A stretch of DNA of 45,543 nt from the NCBI GenBank assembly GCA_021648685.1, contig JAKISI010000024.1, positions 1-45,543 on the forward strand, given 5' to 3'. How positions within the stretch are numbered: the stretch's first letter is position 1; every line of letters starts with the position of its first letter. A program made the translations under genes and the position numbers. The notes under the pieces were generated by a model, which saw nothing but the letters and a program-made list of their open reading frames with translations, was not told the origin of the DNA and did not search any database. Shown here piece by piece: positions 24,893 through 33,571 of this stretch. Source of the stretch: Candidatus Polarisedimenticolaceae bacterium (lineage in GTDB: Bacteria > Pseudomonadota > Gammaproteobacteria > Chromatiales > Chromatiaceae).

Positions 24893-25138
24893 ATGCGCCA
24901 GAATATTGAAAATGCAGTAATTAATATTATTGCAAAGCACAAAAAACTAGACCCATCTGTGATAACCAATGATGCATTGTTAGTTGATCTTGGGTTGACT
25001 TCGTTAGATGCAATTACAATCATGTATGACCTCGAAGAAAAGTTTGATGTTGAGGTTACAGATGAGACTCTGTTAGAGCTGCGTTCAGTCCACGATATTA
25101 TTGAAGGAATTGCAGGTCTGACTTCAGGGAAGGAGTGA
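24893..25138 (+). CDS. Acyl carrier protein, dedicated to the DSF cluster
   Basis: 81 residues, usual ACP length. The phosphopantetheine site is S37 in VDLGLTSLDAITIMYDLEE, matching the DxGxxSLD motif. A 4'-phosphopantetheinyl transferase would activate it to carry acyl chains as thioesters. It is not the housekeeping acpP, which normally sits between fabG and fabF and has DLGADSLDTVE. The gene is visibly richer in A and T than its neighbours. Its stop is one base from the ketosynthase start (TGATATG), so the two are translated together. Expected role: hold the acyl intermediate used by the ketosynthase and perhaps by RpfF. No good ribosome binding site before ATG 24893. Confidence 0.88.
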   Translation: MRQNIENAVINIIAKHKKLDPSVITNDALLVDLGLTSLDAITIMYDLEEKFDVEVTDETLLELRSVHDIIEGIAGLTSGKE

Positions 25139-25139
25139 T

Positions 25140-26354
25140 ATGGTAAAATCAGTGGCTGTAACGGGGCTTGGTTGCATCTCGGCACTGGGGCATGACGTGA
25201 ACCAGTTTTGGGGTGCTCTCTGCAATGGGGAGACAGGTATCCGACCGCTGACCAACATGCCTCTTGAATCACTTAAGATTAAAGCTTGTGCTCAGATTCA
25301 AAATTATAATTCGCTTCATTTCTTTTCCAATGAAGAACTCCCATATCTAGATAAATTTTCGCAATATGCAATCATTACTGCGCGAGAGGCTATTGTAGAT
25401 GCGGGGTTAGAAGCCGCAGAGATTCATAATGCCGCCTGTGTTGTCGGTACTGGCTGCGGGGGGAAGGAAACGGATGAAGAGGCCTACCAAAAGTTGTACA
25501 AGGAAGGTAAAACACGTGCACATCCTTTGACCATTCCAAAAGGTATGCCAAGTGCCGCAGCAGTGCAGGTTAGTATGCATATGGGTATTTCTGGCCCGGT
25601 ATTTTCAGTTGCTAGCGCGTGTGCTTCAGCTGCGCATGCAACCGCATCAGCATTAGCGATGATACGGAGTGGTTTAGTTGAGGTGGCAATAGTTGTTGGC
25701 ACTGATGCACCTTTCACCTATGGCTTAATCAAGGCATGGGAGGGATTGCGGGTTCTTTCACCAGATACGTGCAGACCCTTCTCAAAAAACCGTAGCGGAA
25801 TGGTGCTGGGTGAAGGTGCGGGTGCTGTGGTTCTTGAGTCACTGGAGCATGCAAAAAAACGTGGGGCGCCCATCTATGCTGAACTGGCGGGTTGTGGCAT
25901 GTCAGCAGATGCGGGTCATATAACCGACCCATCATCTGATGGTGCGGCGAGAGCGATCAAGGCAGCATTAGACGATGCCTCCATGAACCCTGGCGACGTG
26001 GACTATGTAAATGCTCATGGCACAGGAACCAAAGCGAATGATGTGTCGGAAACCCAGGCATTGCATCAGGTGTTTGGTGGCCATGCAGCGCAGTTAATGG
26101 TCTCTGGCACAAAGTCCATGCACGGGCACCCTTTAGGTGCGGCTGGTGCGCTGGAGCTTGTTGCAACGGTATTGGCAATCAAGAACGGCATTGTCCCACC
26201 CACGGCTAATTTTACAGAGGCAGGGGAGGGGTGTGATCTGGACTATGTGCCAAATCAGGCACGTGAAAAGAGAATTAAGAGCGCGGTTTCAAATTCGTTT
26301 GCTTTTGGTGGCCTGAATGCTGTGCTGGCGATTCGCGCCATGGATGGTGCCTGA
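25140..26354 (+). CDS. Beta-ketoacyl-ACP synthase (KAS II/FabF type), in the DSF cluster
   Basis: 404 residues, FabF-like length. It carries out decarboxylative condensation of malonyl-ACP with an acyl chain. The Cys-His-His triad is intact: C161 in VASACASAAHA, H293 in NAHGTGTKAND, and H330 in TKSMHGHPLGAAGALE. The N terminus VAVTGLGCISALGHDV is standard for the family. It is fused in one operon with the preceding ACP and ends 8 bp from the convergent gene at 26363. Such ACP-KAS pairs also occur in aryl-polyene and similar clusters, so this gene may make an unusual acyl chain; beside rpfF the simplest reading is supply of the signal precursor. No ketoreductase or dehydratase is nearby, so those steps would be borrowed from housekeeping fatty-acid synthesis. 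Confidence 0.9.
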   Translation: MVKSVAVTGLGCISALGHDVNQFWGALCNGETGIRPLTNMPLESLKIKACAQIQNYNSLHFFSNEELPYLDKFSQYAIITAREAIVDAGLEAAEIHNAACVVGTGCGGKETDEEAYQKLYKEGKTRAHPLTIPKGMPSAAAVQVSMHMGISGPVFSVASACASAAHATASALAMIRSGLVEVAIVVGTDAPFTYGLIKAWEGLRVLSPDTCRPFSKNRSGMVLGEGAGAVVLESLEHAKKRGAPIYAELAGCGMSADAGHITDPSSDGAARAIKAALDDASMNPGDVDYVNAHGTGTKANDVSETQALHQVFGGHAAQLMVSGTKSMHGHPLGAAGALELVATVLAIKNGIVPPTANFTEAGEGCDLDYVPNQAREKRIKSAVSNSFAFGGLNAVLAIRAMDGA

Positions 26355-26362
26355 TAATCATG

Positions 26363-27931
26363 CTAATGGCCGTGCATTGTGTGATTCTGTTCGGCCATAT
26401 AATCCAACAGTGCCTTGCGTGTTTTGTTAAAGGATATTCGTATCTCATCCGTGAGTAGGCTTGCACTCTCCTTAAAGCCAGTAGTGTCGAGGTGCGAGGC
26501 TTTAATGCTGGCTTTATAAACAGCTAATGCGCCAAGGTTTCCAGCGCTATCCTTAAACGCAAGAGCATGATCAATAAAGGCTTGGTATCTGTTTTCGGCG
26601 ATGGCTCTTTCCATGTCGTCAAGCAGCTCTTCACTGCTGAGAAGAAAGCTGTTGATGAGGTTGTTAACGAACTCCTGCCCTGAGCCCAGCGCTTCAAGAT
26701 CGCGCAGTGTGGCTCGTCCCAATATGGCGCTGCTGTGTTGGTTGACATCCTCCGCTTTTATCTTTTGATCCGGTTTTGTGGAAGGAGGCCGTCTGTTGCA
26801 ATCCGCAACCGCCTGCTTGATGGCTGCTATTAAAGTATGGTGCTGAATCTCTCCGATAAGGCAGGCATCAATATCCAGCCCATTACAGTGGTTAATGATC
26901 TGTGAGCCAGGCTCCGGGATGAAGAGCATAAACGGCATCCGCAGGCTGTTTTGGTGAGTGAAATGGTATAACTTGATCGCTTCAATACCATTTATGATGG
27001 GCATTTCAAGCTCAAAGATGGCTAGATCAAAGTTATAGCTGTCGAGTGCATTCAGTGCCTGTTCACCATTTTCAACAGCAAACGCCTGATGCCGGGTTTT
27101 TTTAAGTATGTTTTGAATGCGCTTCAGGTGAGCCGGGCTTGCGGCCACTAGAATATCCAGTGGTGGCAGTGATGACTGCTCACGTCTGTAGTGGTGGATG
27201 AAGCTGACAACATTTTGCGAAGAGTGTTGCCGTGCATTGGTTGTTGAATGCAGTGCATTGTATAGCAGTGATTTGTTTATGGGTGTTAGCAATATGTGTG
27301 AATAGCCTGCGGCTGCCAGTTGCTGATCTCGATCCGGGCTGTTTTCCGGGCCAAGGTAGATCAGTGACAGATTTTGCAGGGAGGGTTCTGAGCGGATTGA
27401 GTTTGCGAACTGCACTGGCTCCATATCCAGTTGGCGCTGGTCTACAATGACTGTGTGATAGGGGGTGTTGTTGTCAGAGGCGGAGAGTATCTCCGTAATG
27501 GCACGCACGGTATTGCTACAGACTTTTACCTGGGTTTTCCAGCCCGCCAGGTGAGCAAGAATTCGATGACGGTCTGAACGGTCGGATGTTATTAATACGA
27601 GGCGGGTATCTTCCAGTTTCCAATCCCTGGTTTGTATATCTTTTGGCGTAGATGTTTTTTTGGCAAGAGGAGACAGCGTGTTGCTTTTAGCTGTTTCAAT
27701 GGTTGGGTGGTCAGCGATTTGCTCTGGCAGGAGGTCGGTGCGCTTTTCCTGCTGAACAGCATATAATCGGCGGGCAGCAAAATAGGCGCTTAAAAAAAGT
27801 ATGGTCAATATCCCGATCTCAACAGCAGGGTGACCCTTCCACAGATCATGGATCAGCCATGTGATAATGGCTGCACCTATGCTGACGGTTACGGCAATGA
27901 TGTAACTGCGCCACGGTCCGTTTTTTTTCAT
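26363..27931 (-). CDS. Kinase-less RpfC-like membrane protein with degenerate receivers and HPt
   Basis: 522 residues. Two membrane helices (IIAVTVSIGAAIITWLI at 11-27, and IGILTILFLSAYFAA at 39-53), then two receiver-like domains and an HPt-like domain, with no kinase. Receiver 1 (110-228) keeps a D164 in VIVDQ but has T where LTKP has K. Receiver 2 (258-372) has E307 in AIFELEMPIING in place of the phospho-Asp, and lacks the acidic pair and the Lys. The HPt (about 405-515) aligns without gaps to that of the rpfC-like protein (DSAGNLG with GSAANLG), but the phospho-His position is L457. It probably cannot pass phosphate and may act as a decoy or scaffold for the Rpf relay. It starts 4 bp after the rpfG-like gene, same operon. 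Confidence 0.82.
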   Translation of the reverse strand: MKKNGPWRSYIIAVTVSIGAAIITWLIHDLWKGHPAVEIGILTILFLSAYFAARRLYAVQQEKRTDLLPEQIADHPTIETAKSNTLSPLAKKTSTPKDIQTRDWKLEDTRLVLITSDRSDRHRILAHLAGWKTQVKVCSNTVRAITEILSASDNNTPYHTVIVDQRQLDMEPVQFANSIRSEPSLQNLSLIYLGPENSPDRDQQLAAAGYSHILLTPINKSLLYNALHSTTNARQHSSQNVVSFIHHYRREQSSLPPLDILVAASPAHLKRIQNILKKTRHQAFAVENGEQALNALDSYNFDLAIFELEMPIINGIEAIKLYHFTHQNSLRMPFMLFIPEPGSQIINHCNGLDIDACLIGEIQHHTLIAAIKQAVADCNRRPPSTKPDQKIKAEDVNQHSSAILGRATLRDLEALGSGQEFVNNLINSFLLSSEELLDDMERAIAENRYQAFIDHALAFKDSAGNLGALAVYKASIKASHLDTTGFKESASLLTDEIRISFNKTRKALLDYMAEQNHTMHGH

Positions 27932-27935
27932 AATA

Positions 27936-28997
27936 CTACCTCCCTATGCTGATGTTGTCCGTATCCTGTATGTTGGTTTGAATGGCAATAATGTTAGGTA
28001 ACTGATTAAAAAAAGCATCTATGCAATCCGGGTCAAAATGTCTCCCTCTCTCTTTTTTAAGATGATCCAGGGATTGATCCAGTGTCCATGCTGATTTGTA
28101 GGGGCGCTCTGACATCAGCGCATCAAATACATCGGATACAGCCACCAATCTGGCTTCTATCGGTATATCCGTGCCAGCCAGATTGGCCGGGTACCCTCTG
28201 CCGTCATATTGCTCATGATGGTTCAGTGCAATGATGGCTCCGGCTTGCAGGTACTCAGAAGGGCTGTCGCGCAGGATATTGTAGCCAATCTGTGTGTGGG
28301 TTTTCATGGCCTGCCACTCAGAAGGTGAAAGTTTACCCTGTTTTAACAAGACATGATCAGGGATGCCTATCTTTCCAATATCGTGCATTGGTGCAGCATG
28401 CTGAATGATGCTGCACTTCTCTTCCGGAAGCCCAAGCTCTTGAGCAATCAGTCGGGAGTATTGTGCCATGCGCTCAATATGTTTTCCGGTATCTTCATCA
28501 CGGTATTCACCGGCTTTGGCCAGACGCAGGATGGTCTCCTGTTCACGCGATTTTAATTCGGCTGTTTTTGCGTTTATCTCCTGTTCAAGCCAGCGTGCCC
28601 GGTCTTTAATAATGCTTTGCTGTTGGCGTAGTTTGAGCAGATTTCGGCAGCGCGCCCGGCATTCGTGGTGGTCGATGGGTTTGGTCAGAAAATCGGTTGC
28701 GCCTGCCTCAAGCGCCCTGTAGCGCACGCTCTTCTCTTCTACACAGGTGATCATAACAATGGGGATGTCGGAACAGCTGGGGATTTGGCGTAGCCACTGG
28801 GTAAATTCAATGCCATCCATGTTGGGCATTTTGTAGTCGGAAAGGATGAGATCGTGCGGGTTGGATTTCGCCCACTTTAGCGCCTGAACCGGGTCACCAA
28901 ATGATTTGACGTGGATGTTGTCACCGATCGACCCCATCAGCTCTTCAAGTATCATTCTGCTGATGGATTGGTCATCTACAATGAGGATCGTTGCCAT
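27936..28997 (-). CDS. rpfG: RpfG-like response regulator, REC plus HD-GYP c-di-GMP phosphodiesterase
   Basis: 353 residues, close to RpfG. The receiver domain (1-118) has VDDQ, phospho-acceptor D54 in LSDYKMPNMDG, and LTKPI. A short coiled linker (129-160) leads to the HD-GYP domain with HDIGKIGIPD (HD at 205-206), HHEQYDGRGYP (GYP at 268-270) and SDVFDALMSERPYK. HD-GYP enzymes hydrolyse c-di-GMP to pGpG or GMP. In the Rpf system the phosphorylated form lowers c-di-GMP in response to DSF. Leads a two-gene operon with the kinase-less protein. Its upstream gap (28998-29128) has a perfect palindrome, CATATAGCTATATG, at 29056-29069. Confidence 0.93.
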   Translation of the reverse strand: MATILIVDDQSISRMILEELMGSIGDNIHVKSFGDPVQALKWAKSNPHDLILSDYKMPNMDGIEFTQWLRQIPSCSDIPIVMITCVEEKSVRYRALEAGATDFLTKPIDHHECRARCRNLLKLRQQQSIIKDRARWLEQEINAKTAELKSREQETILRLAKAGEYRDEDTGKHIERMAQYSRLIAQELGLPEEKCSIIQHAAPMHDIGKIGIPDHVLLKQGKLSPSEWQAMKTHTQIGYNILRDSPSEYLQAGAIIALNHHEQYDGRGYPANLAGTDIPIEARLVAVSDVFDALMSERPYKSAWTLDQSLDHLKKERGRHFDPDCIDAFFNQLPNIIAIQTNIQDTDNISIGR

Positions 28998-29055
28998 TGA
29001 GCGTCTCGAGTGTAGTGTGTGCTCGTAACCTTATAAATCCTTTTGTTAGTAGCAT

Positions 29056-29069
29056 CATATAGCTATATG
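29056..29069. promoter_or_regulatory. 14-bp palindrome upstream of the rpfG-like operon
   Basis: CATATAGCTATATG is perfectly symmetrical and lies 59 bp before the rpfG-like ATG on the minus strand. It could be a regulator site. AT-rich palindromes of this length can arise by chance in a promoter, so the call is tentative. Confidence 0.3.
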
Positions 29070-29128
29070 AAAGCATAGGCAATACTTACAAGCCGGGGGT
29101 AGTATTATCGACGAGAATGATGAATTCT

Positions 29129-31954
29129 TTAGAGCGACTGGATCTTCTCCAGTTGGGATTGCAGCTGGGTAATAGCAATCTTCAGATCGTCTGCTTTTTT
29201 CTGTTCTTTTGCCACGATGGCTGCGGGAGCCTTGTCGACAAAGTTGGCGTTGGATAGCTTGCCCGTAATACGCTCCAGATCCTTTTGCCGCTTGGTTAGC
29301 TCTTTGTCCAGGCGTGCCAGCTCGGCGGCCTTGTCGATCAACCCCGCCATTGGGATGAGCACCTTCATCTCACCCACCAGTGCGGTGGCAGACTCCGGGG
29401 CATCCTGATCAGTGCTTAACCAGGTGATGGATTTCAGTCGTGCCAGGGCATCGAGATAGTGCCGGTTGTTTTCGAGGTAGGCGGCATCCTGCTCGCTGCC
29501 ATTTTGTAGCAGAACAGGCAGCTGTCTGCCGGGCTTGATGTTCATCTCGCCACGGATACGGCGAATGCCAAGAATAAACTGCATCACCCACTCCATCTCG
29601 GCCACTGCCTGCTCGTCAATGGCGTCGGCCTGGCAGACAGGGTAGGGCTGTAGCATGATGGTCTCGCTAGAGCGACCGGCCAGTGGTGCCACCTGCTGCC
29701 AGATCTCTTCAGTGATAAAGGGCATGATGGGGTGTGCCAGCCGCAGCAGGGATTCCAGCACGGTCACCAGGGTATGACGCGCCCCGCGCTTGGCGGCTGC
29801 GGAGCTTTCATCACTCTGAAGAATGGGTTTGGAGAGCTCCAGATACCAGTCGCAATACTCATTCCAGGTGAATTCATAGAGAGCCTTGGCGGCATGGTCG
29901 AAACGGTAACCATTTATAGCATCGGTAACGTTCTGTTTGGTAATCTGCAGGCGGGAGATGATCCAGCGATCCGCCACACTCAGTTGCAGCGCGCCACCGC
30001 CTTCGCCGCAATCCTCGCCTTCGGTGTTCATCAACACATAGCGGGCGGCATTCCATAGCTTGTTGCAGAAGTTGCGATAACCTTCGGTACGTTGCAGATC
30101 AAACTTGATGTCACGCCCGGTGCTGGCCATGGCAGCGAAGGTGAAGCGTAGCGCATCGGTGCCGAAGGCGGGGATGCCATCCGGGAAATCCTGGCGCGTT
30201 GCTTTTTCAATCTTTGGCGCATTTTCAGGCTGCATCAATCCTGTTGTGCGTTTTGCCACCAGTGGCTCCAGCTCAATGCCATCAATCAGGTCGATGGGGT
30301 CGAGCACATTGCCTTTGGATTTGGACATCTTGTCACCGTGGGCGTCACGCACCAGACCGTGGATGTAGACCTCTTTAAACGGGACATCGCCCATGAATTT
30401 AAGCCCCATCATAATCATCCTGGCCACCCAGAAGAAGATGATGTCGAAACCTGTGACCAAAACGCTGGTGGGGTAGAAGGTCTTTACCGCCTCGGTTTTC
30501 TCCGGCCAGCCCAGGGTAGAGAAGGGCCAGAGTGCAGAGCTAAACCAGGTGTCGAGCACATCCTCATCCTGGGTGAGTTTGAAATCATCGGACAGCTGAT
30601 GTTTTTTGCGTACATCCTCTTCCGAACGGGCGACGTAGATGTTGCCCTCTTCGTCATACCAGGCCGGGATGCGATGTCCCCACCAGATCTGCCGTGAGAT
30701 GCACCAGTCCTCAATATTGCGCATCCATTCGAAATAGGTGTTCTTCCAGTTGTCGGGTACAAAACGAATGTCGCCATCCTCTACTGCTTTGATGGCGGGT
30801 TCCGCCAGTGGCCCAACTTTGACATACCACTGGTCGGTGAGGAATGGTTCAATCACGGCGCGGGAGCGGTCACCGCGAGGCACCATCAGTTTATGGGCTT
30901 CGATCTTCTCTAGCAGCCCTTGGGATTCCAGATCAGCGATGATCTGCTTGCGTACCACATAGCGATCCATGCCGATGTACTCTGTCGGAATTAGCTCGCC
31001 CTCTTCGGCTGTATTTTCACGGATGGCCGCATCGGCGGTAAAGATGTTGATCAGGCCACCGTGAGGCAGCGCCTGGATATTGCTGTGATCCCGATGGTTT
31101 TGCCAGACGCCATAGTCGTTGAAATCGTGTGCCGGGGTGATCTTGACGCAGCCGGTGCCAAATTCAGGGTCAACGTATTCATCGGTGATGATTGGGATGC
31201 GGCGACCTGTGAGTGGCAGCTCGACATATTCCCCCAGCAGGTGTTTGTAGCGGTCATCGCCAGGGTGAACGGAAACGGCACAATCGCCCAGCATGGTCTC
31301 GGGGCGGGTGGTGGCCACCACCAGATGCCCCTGGCCGTTGGTCAGCGGATAGCGCATGTGCCAGAGCTGGCCACTCTCCTCTTCGGAGAGCACCTCCAGA
31401 TCGGAGACGGCAGTGTGTAGCACAGGATCCCAGTTGACCAGTCGCTTGCCACGGTAGATCAGCCCCTCTTCAAACAGGCGGACAAAGACCTCTTTCACCG
31501 CATCGGAGAGTCCTTCATCCATGGTGAAGCGTTCCCGTTCCCAGTCGAGGGACGACCCCATGCGCCGCAGCTGTTGGGTGATGGTGCCGCCGGACTGCTC
31601 CTTCCACTCCCAGACCTTCTCGGTGAATTTTTTGCGCCCGTAGTCGTGCCGGGTTTTGCCCTCGGCATTGATCAGCCGCTCCACCACCATCTGGGTGGCG
31701 ATACCGGCGTGATCAGTCCCTGGTTGCCACAGGGTCTTCTCCCCCTTCATCCGATGGTAGCGGATGAGTGCATCCATGATGGTGTCCTGAAAGGCGTGCC
31801 CCATGTGCAGCCGCCCTGTCACATTGGGCGGTGGGATCATGATGCAGTAGGGGTTGTCGCTGCTGGCCTGTTTGTCTGGGGTAAAATAGCCCTGCTGCTC
31901 CCAGGTTTCGTACCACTTCTGTTCCAGGCTGTGGGGATCGTAGGTTTTGTTCAT
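29129..31954 (-). CDS. valS: Valyl-tRNA synthetase
   Basis: 941 residues from ATG 31954 ([19 protein letters not shown]), which lines up with the start of E. coli ValS; the frame is open 17 codons further up but without family similarity. Class I synthetase that charges tRNA-Val and edits mischarged Thr. The HIGH motif appears in [17 protein letters not shown] and KMSKS in [13 protein letters not shown]. The editing CP1 domain lies between ([10 protein letters not shown]). The C-terminal coiled-coil tRNA-binding arm is present (LAKEQ-type helices, LEKIQSL at the end). Downstream is the rpfG region on the same strand, with a 131-bp gap. Confidence 0.98.
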   Translation of the reverse strand: MNKTYDPHSLEQKWYETWEQQGYFTPDKQASSDNPYCIMIPPPNVTGRLHMGHAFQDTIMDALIRYHRMKGEKTLWQPGTDHAGIATQMVVERLINAEGKTRHDYGRKKFTEKVWEWKEQSGGTITQQLRRMGSSLDWERERFTMDEGLSDAVKEVFVRLFEEGLIYRGKRLVNWDPVLHTAVSDLEVLSEEESGQLWHMRYPLTNGQGHLVVATTRPETMLGDCAVSVHPGDDRYKHLLGEYVELPLTGRRIPIITDEYVDPEFGTGCVKITPAHDFNDYGVWQNHRDHSNIQALPHGGLINIFTADAAIRENTAEEGELIPTEYIGMDRYVVRKQIIADLESQGLLEKIEAHKLMVPRGDRSRAVIEPFLTDQWYVKVGPLAEPAIKAVEDGDIRFVPDNWKNTYFEWMRNIEDWCISRQIWWGHRIPAWYDEEGNIYVARSEEDVRKKHQLSDDFKLTQDEDVLDTWFSSALWPFSTLGWPEKTEAVKTFYPTSVLVTGFDIIFFWVARMIMMGLKFMGDVPFKEVYIHGLVRDAHGDKMSKSKGNVLDPIDLIDGIELEPLVAKRTTGLMQPENAPKIEKATRQDFPDGIPAFGTDALRFTFAAMASTGRDIKFDLQRTEGYRNFCNKLWNAARYVLMNTEGEDCGEGGGALQLSVADRWIISRLQITKQNVTDAINGYRFDHAAKALYEFTWNEYCDWYLELSKPILQSDESSAAAKRGARHTLVTVLESLLRLAHPIMPFITEEIWQQVAPLAGRSSETIMLQPYPVCQADAIDEQAVAEMEWVMQFILGIRRIRGEMNIKPGRQLPVLLQNGSEQDAAYLENNRHYLDALARLKSITWLSTDQDAPESATALVGEMKVLIPMAGLIDKAAELARLDKELTKRQKDLERITGKLSNANFVDKAPAAIVAKEQKKADDLKIAITQLQSQLEKIQSL

Positions 31955-32061
31955 CAGTAGAGCCGGCATCCTGAGCGTGTTGCAAAGCACTGCATTATAA
32001 CCCAAGAGTTACAACGCCTTGCGAAGTAAAAACTTGGCTCAATGGAACGGGGGTGGGAGCG

Positions 32062-33219
32062 TTACCCTGGCTGGTTATCCACCCTGGGTCGGATCAGAAT
32101 GGGCAGATAGACCACACAGAAGATGGCAAAGCCTGCCAGCCAGAGGCCGCCGGAAATATAGAGCCATGCGCTGTACTGTCCAGGTGCCACGATAGGCATC
32201 AATACACGCACGAAGGCACCTACATTGAGCATGATAAAGGCGATATTGATGGGCCTTGCCGTCTCCAGCATACGGCCGGTATGCCCCAGTGCAACCCGTG
32301 ACATCATGCCTATGGTGAAGATGCCCACTGTGCCATAAGTGAAGGCATGTGTAGTCAGATTGGGAGCAACCCAGCCCAAAGCCCCCAGTGCCTGTAGCAA
32401 AAAGCTGGCGATCAGCCAGAAATAGGCGGTATAGAGTACCCACAAGATGGGCGATGTCCATATCTTGTGGTCATACCAGCCCTTTACGCGAATAATGTGC
32501 ACCACGGCCAGCGCAGCTGCAATCAGACCCGTGACCCAGGAGGTTGGAGCCAGCAGATCAGCCACCATCAAGGCAAACAGCAAGACCACGGCCAGGCGTT
32601 CAATATCATCACGATTTACCGGCACTACCCCCGGCACCCCGGTGCGAGTAAAGAAAGGCATAATCCGACCCGTGATGATCACCAGCAGCCACAAAATAAT
32701 ATAACGCATCATACCAGTGCCGATAATTGCAGAGCCGCTGGTAACCCCCAAAGCCTGCAGATGTACCAGCAGATTGGCGCAGGCCGCCAGTGCCAGTGCC
32801 ACCAAAAAGACCCGGTTACTCTTTGATTCTGCCTCCATGAGCGGATGACGCAGCGCCAGCGCCAGCATCGGCAGAAAGGCAAGATCCACCAGTGCGATCA
32901 CCTCCCCCGGTACGGGCAGAAGCGGCAGGATACGACCAGCCAGCCAAAGCCCTGCCAGTGCAGCCAATGGCTTGCCAGTGATGGTATTGATGCCCGTCCA
33001 GTTGCGAACGGCCGTCAACAAAAAACCGGCAATAACGGCTGTGGTGAAGCCAAACAGCATCTCATGGCTGTGCCACCCCATCGGCCCGTAATAGGAGTTG
33101 GCAGGCATCTGCCCACCCAGAAAACAGAGCCAAACCACAAGCAGAAGCACAGCAGCCAAGCCGGCACACAAAAAGAAGGGGCGAAAGCCCAAAGCAAAAG
33201 GGGCGAAACCTTTGGTCAT
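32062..33219 (-). CDS. nnrS: NnrS-family haem-copper membrane protein
   Basis: 385 residues, nearly all hydrophobic helices (about twelve). Family features: FALGFRPFFLCAGLAAVLLL near the start, WHSHEMLFGFTTAVIAGFLL with the conserved histidines, RIMPFFTRTGVPG, and the GTVGIFTIGMMSRVALGHTG block. NnrS proteins bind haem and copper and protect cells from nitric oxide and nitrosative stress, often in denitrifiers. No denitrification genes or NO sensor are in the window, so regulation cannot be inferred. It starts 352 bp from lepA, which diverges. It is followed on the minus strand by valS with a 107-bp gap. Confidence 0.93.
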   Translation of the reverse strand: MTKGFAPFALGFRPFFLCAGLAAVLLLVVWLCFLGGQMPANSYYGPMGWHSHEMLFGFTTAVIAGFLLTAVRNWTGINTITGKPLAALAGLWLAGRILPLLPVPGEVIALVDLAFLPMLALALRHPLMEAESKSNRVFLVALALAACANLLVHLQALGVTSGSAIIGTGMMRYIILWLLVIITGRIMPFFTRTGVPGVVPVNRDDIERLAVVLLFALMVADLLAPTSWVTGLIAAALAVVHIIRVKGWYDHKIWTSPILWVLYTAYFWLIASFLLQALGALGWVAPNLTTHAFTYGTVGIFTIGMMSRVALGHTGRMLETARPINIAFIMLNVGAFVRVLMPIVAPGQYSAWLYISGGLWLAGFAIFCVVYLPILIRPRVDNQPG

Positions 33220-33373
33220 ATTATTTGGCTCTTATCTGAAATATTGGTGTGACAAGAGGGATTGCGATGGCACAATCACTCTCCACAAACAGTGACATAC
33301 AGAAAGCGGACAGGAGAATTTACAGAACCTGGAGAGGGCTGGCAATGCACCAGATCAAATATCATCATGGTTC

Positions 33374-33393
33374 CTATTCCCGGCCAGCCTCCT
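33374..33393. repeat. Degenerate single arm of the dispersed repeat
   Basis: 18 of 20 bases match the right arm at 4709-4728. A weak possible partner lies near 33332-33350, but the match is too poor to call a full palindrome. Confidence 0.45.
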
Positions 33394-33439
33394 GAGGTAT
33401 GATAAGCGACACGATTTTACTCTCCCGACCTGTAGTGTG

Positions 33440-33470
33440 AACGGAGTTTTTCATAAAGAAAAGCTCCGTT
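33440..33470 (+). terminator. Strong hairpin with short T-tract ahead of lepA
   Basis: A 13-bp stem (AACGGAGTTTTTC with GAAAAGCTCCGTT, one G-T pair) around a 5-base ATAAA loop, followed by TTTC on the plus strand. It looks like an intrinsic terminator for plus-strand transcription, yet no plus-strand gene precedes it since nnrS diverges. It could attenuate lepA, or end a small unannotated transcript. Confidence 0.5.
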
Positions 33471-33571
33471 TTCAATAGGGCAAGGATTTTTTTGCAGCAC
33501 TGAGTCTCTACTGGCGTTGGCCGAACAGCCATCCAATCAGCTGAAGATACCGACGGTGGTTAGAACGATAG

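Larger units (their letters stand above)
33220..33571. other. Divergent intergenic region nnrS/lepA
   Basis: No gene. It contains a degenerate arm of the dispersed repeat at 33374-33393 (CTATTCCCGGCCAGCCTCCT, two mismatches in 20) and a strong hairpin at 33440-33470. The lepA start has no strong ribosome binding site. Promoters for both genes must lie here but I cannot pinpoint them. Confidence 0.5.
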
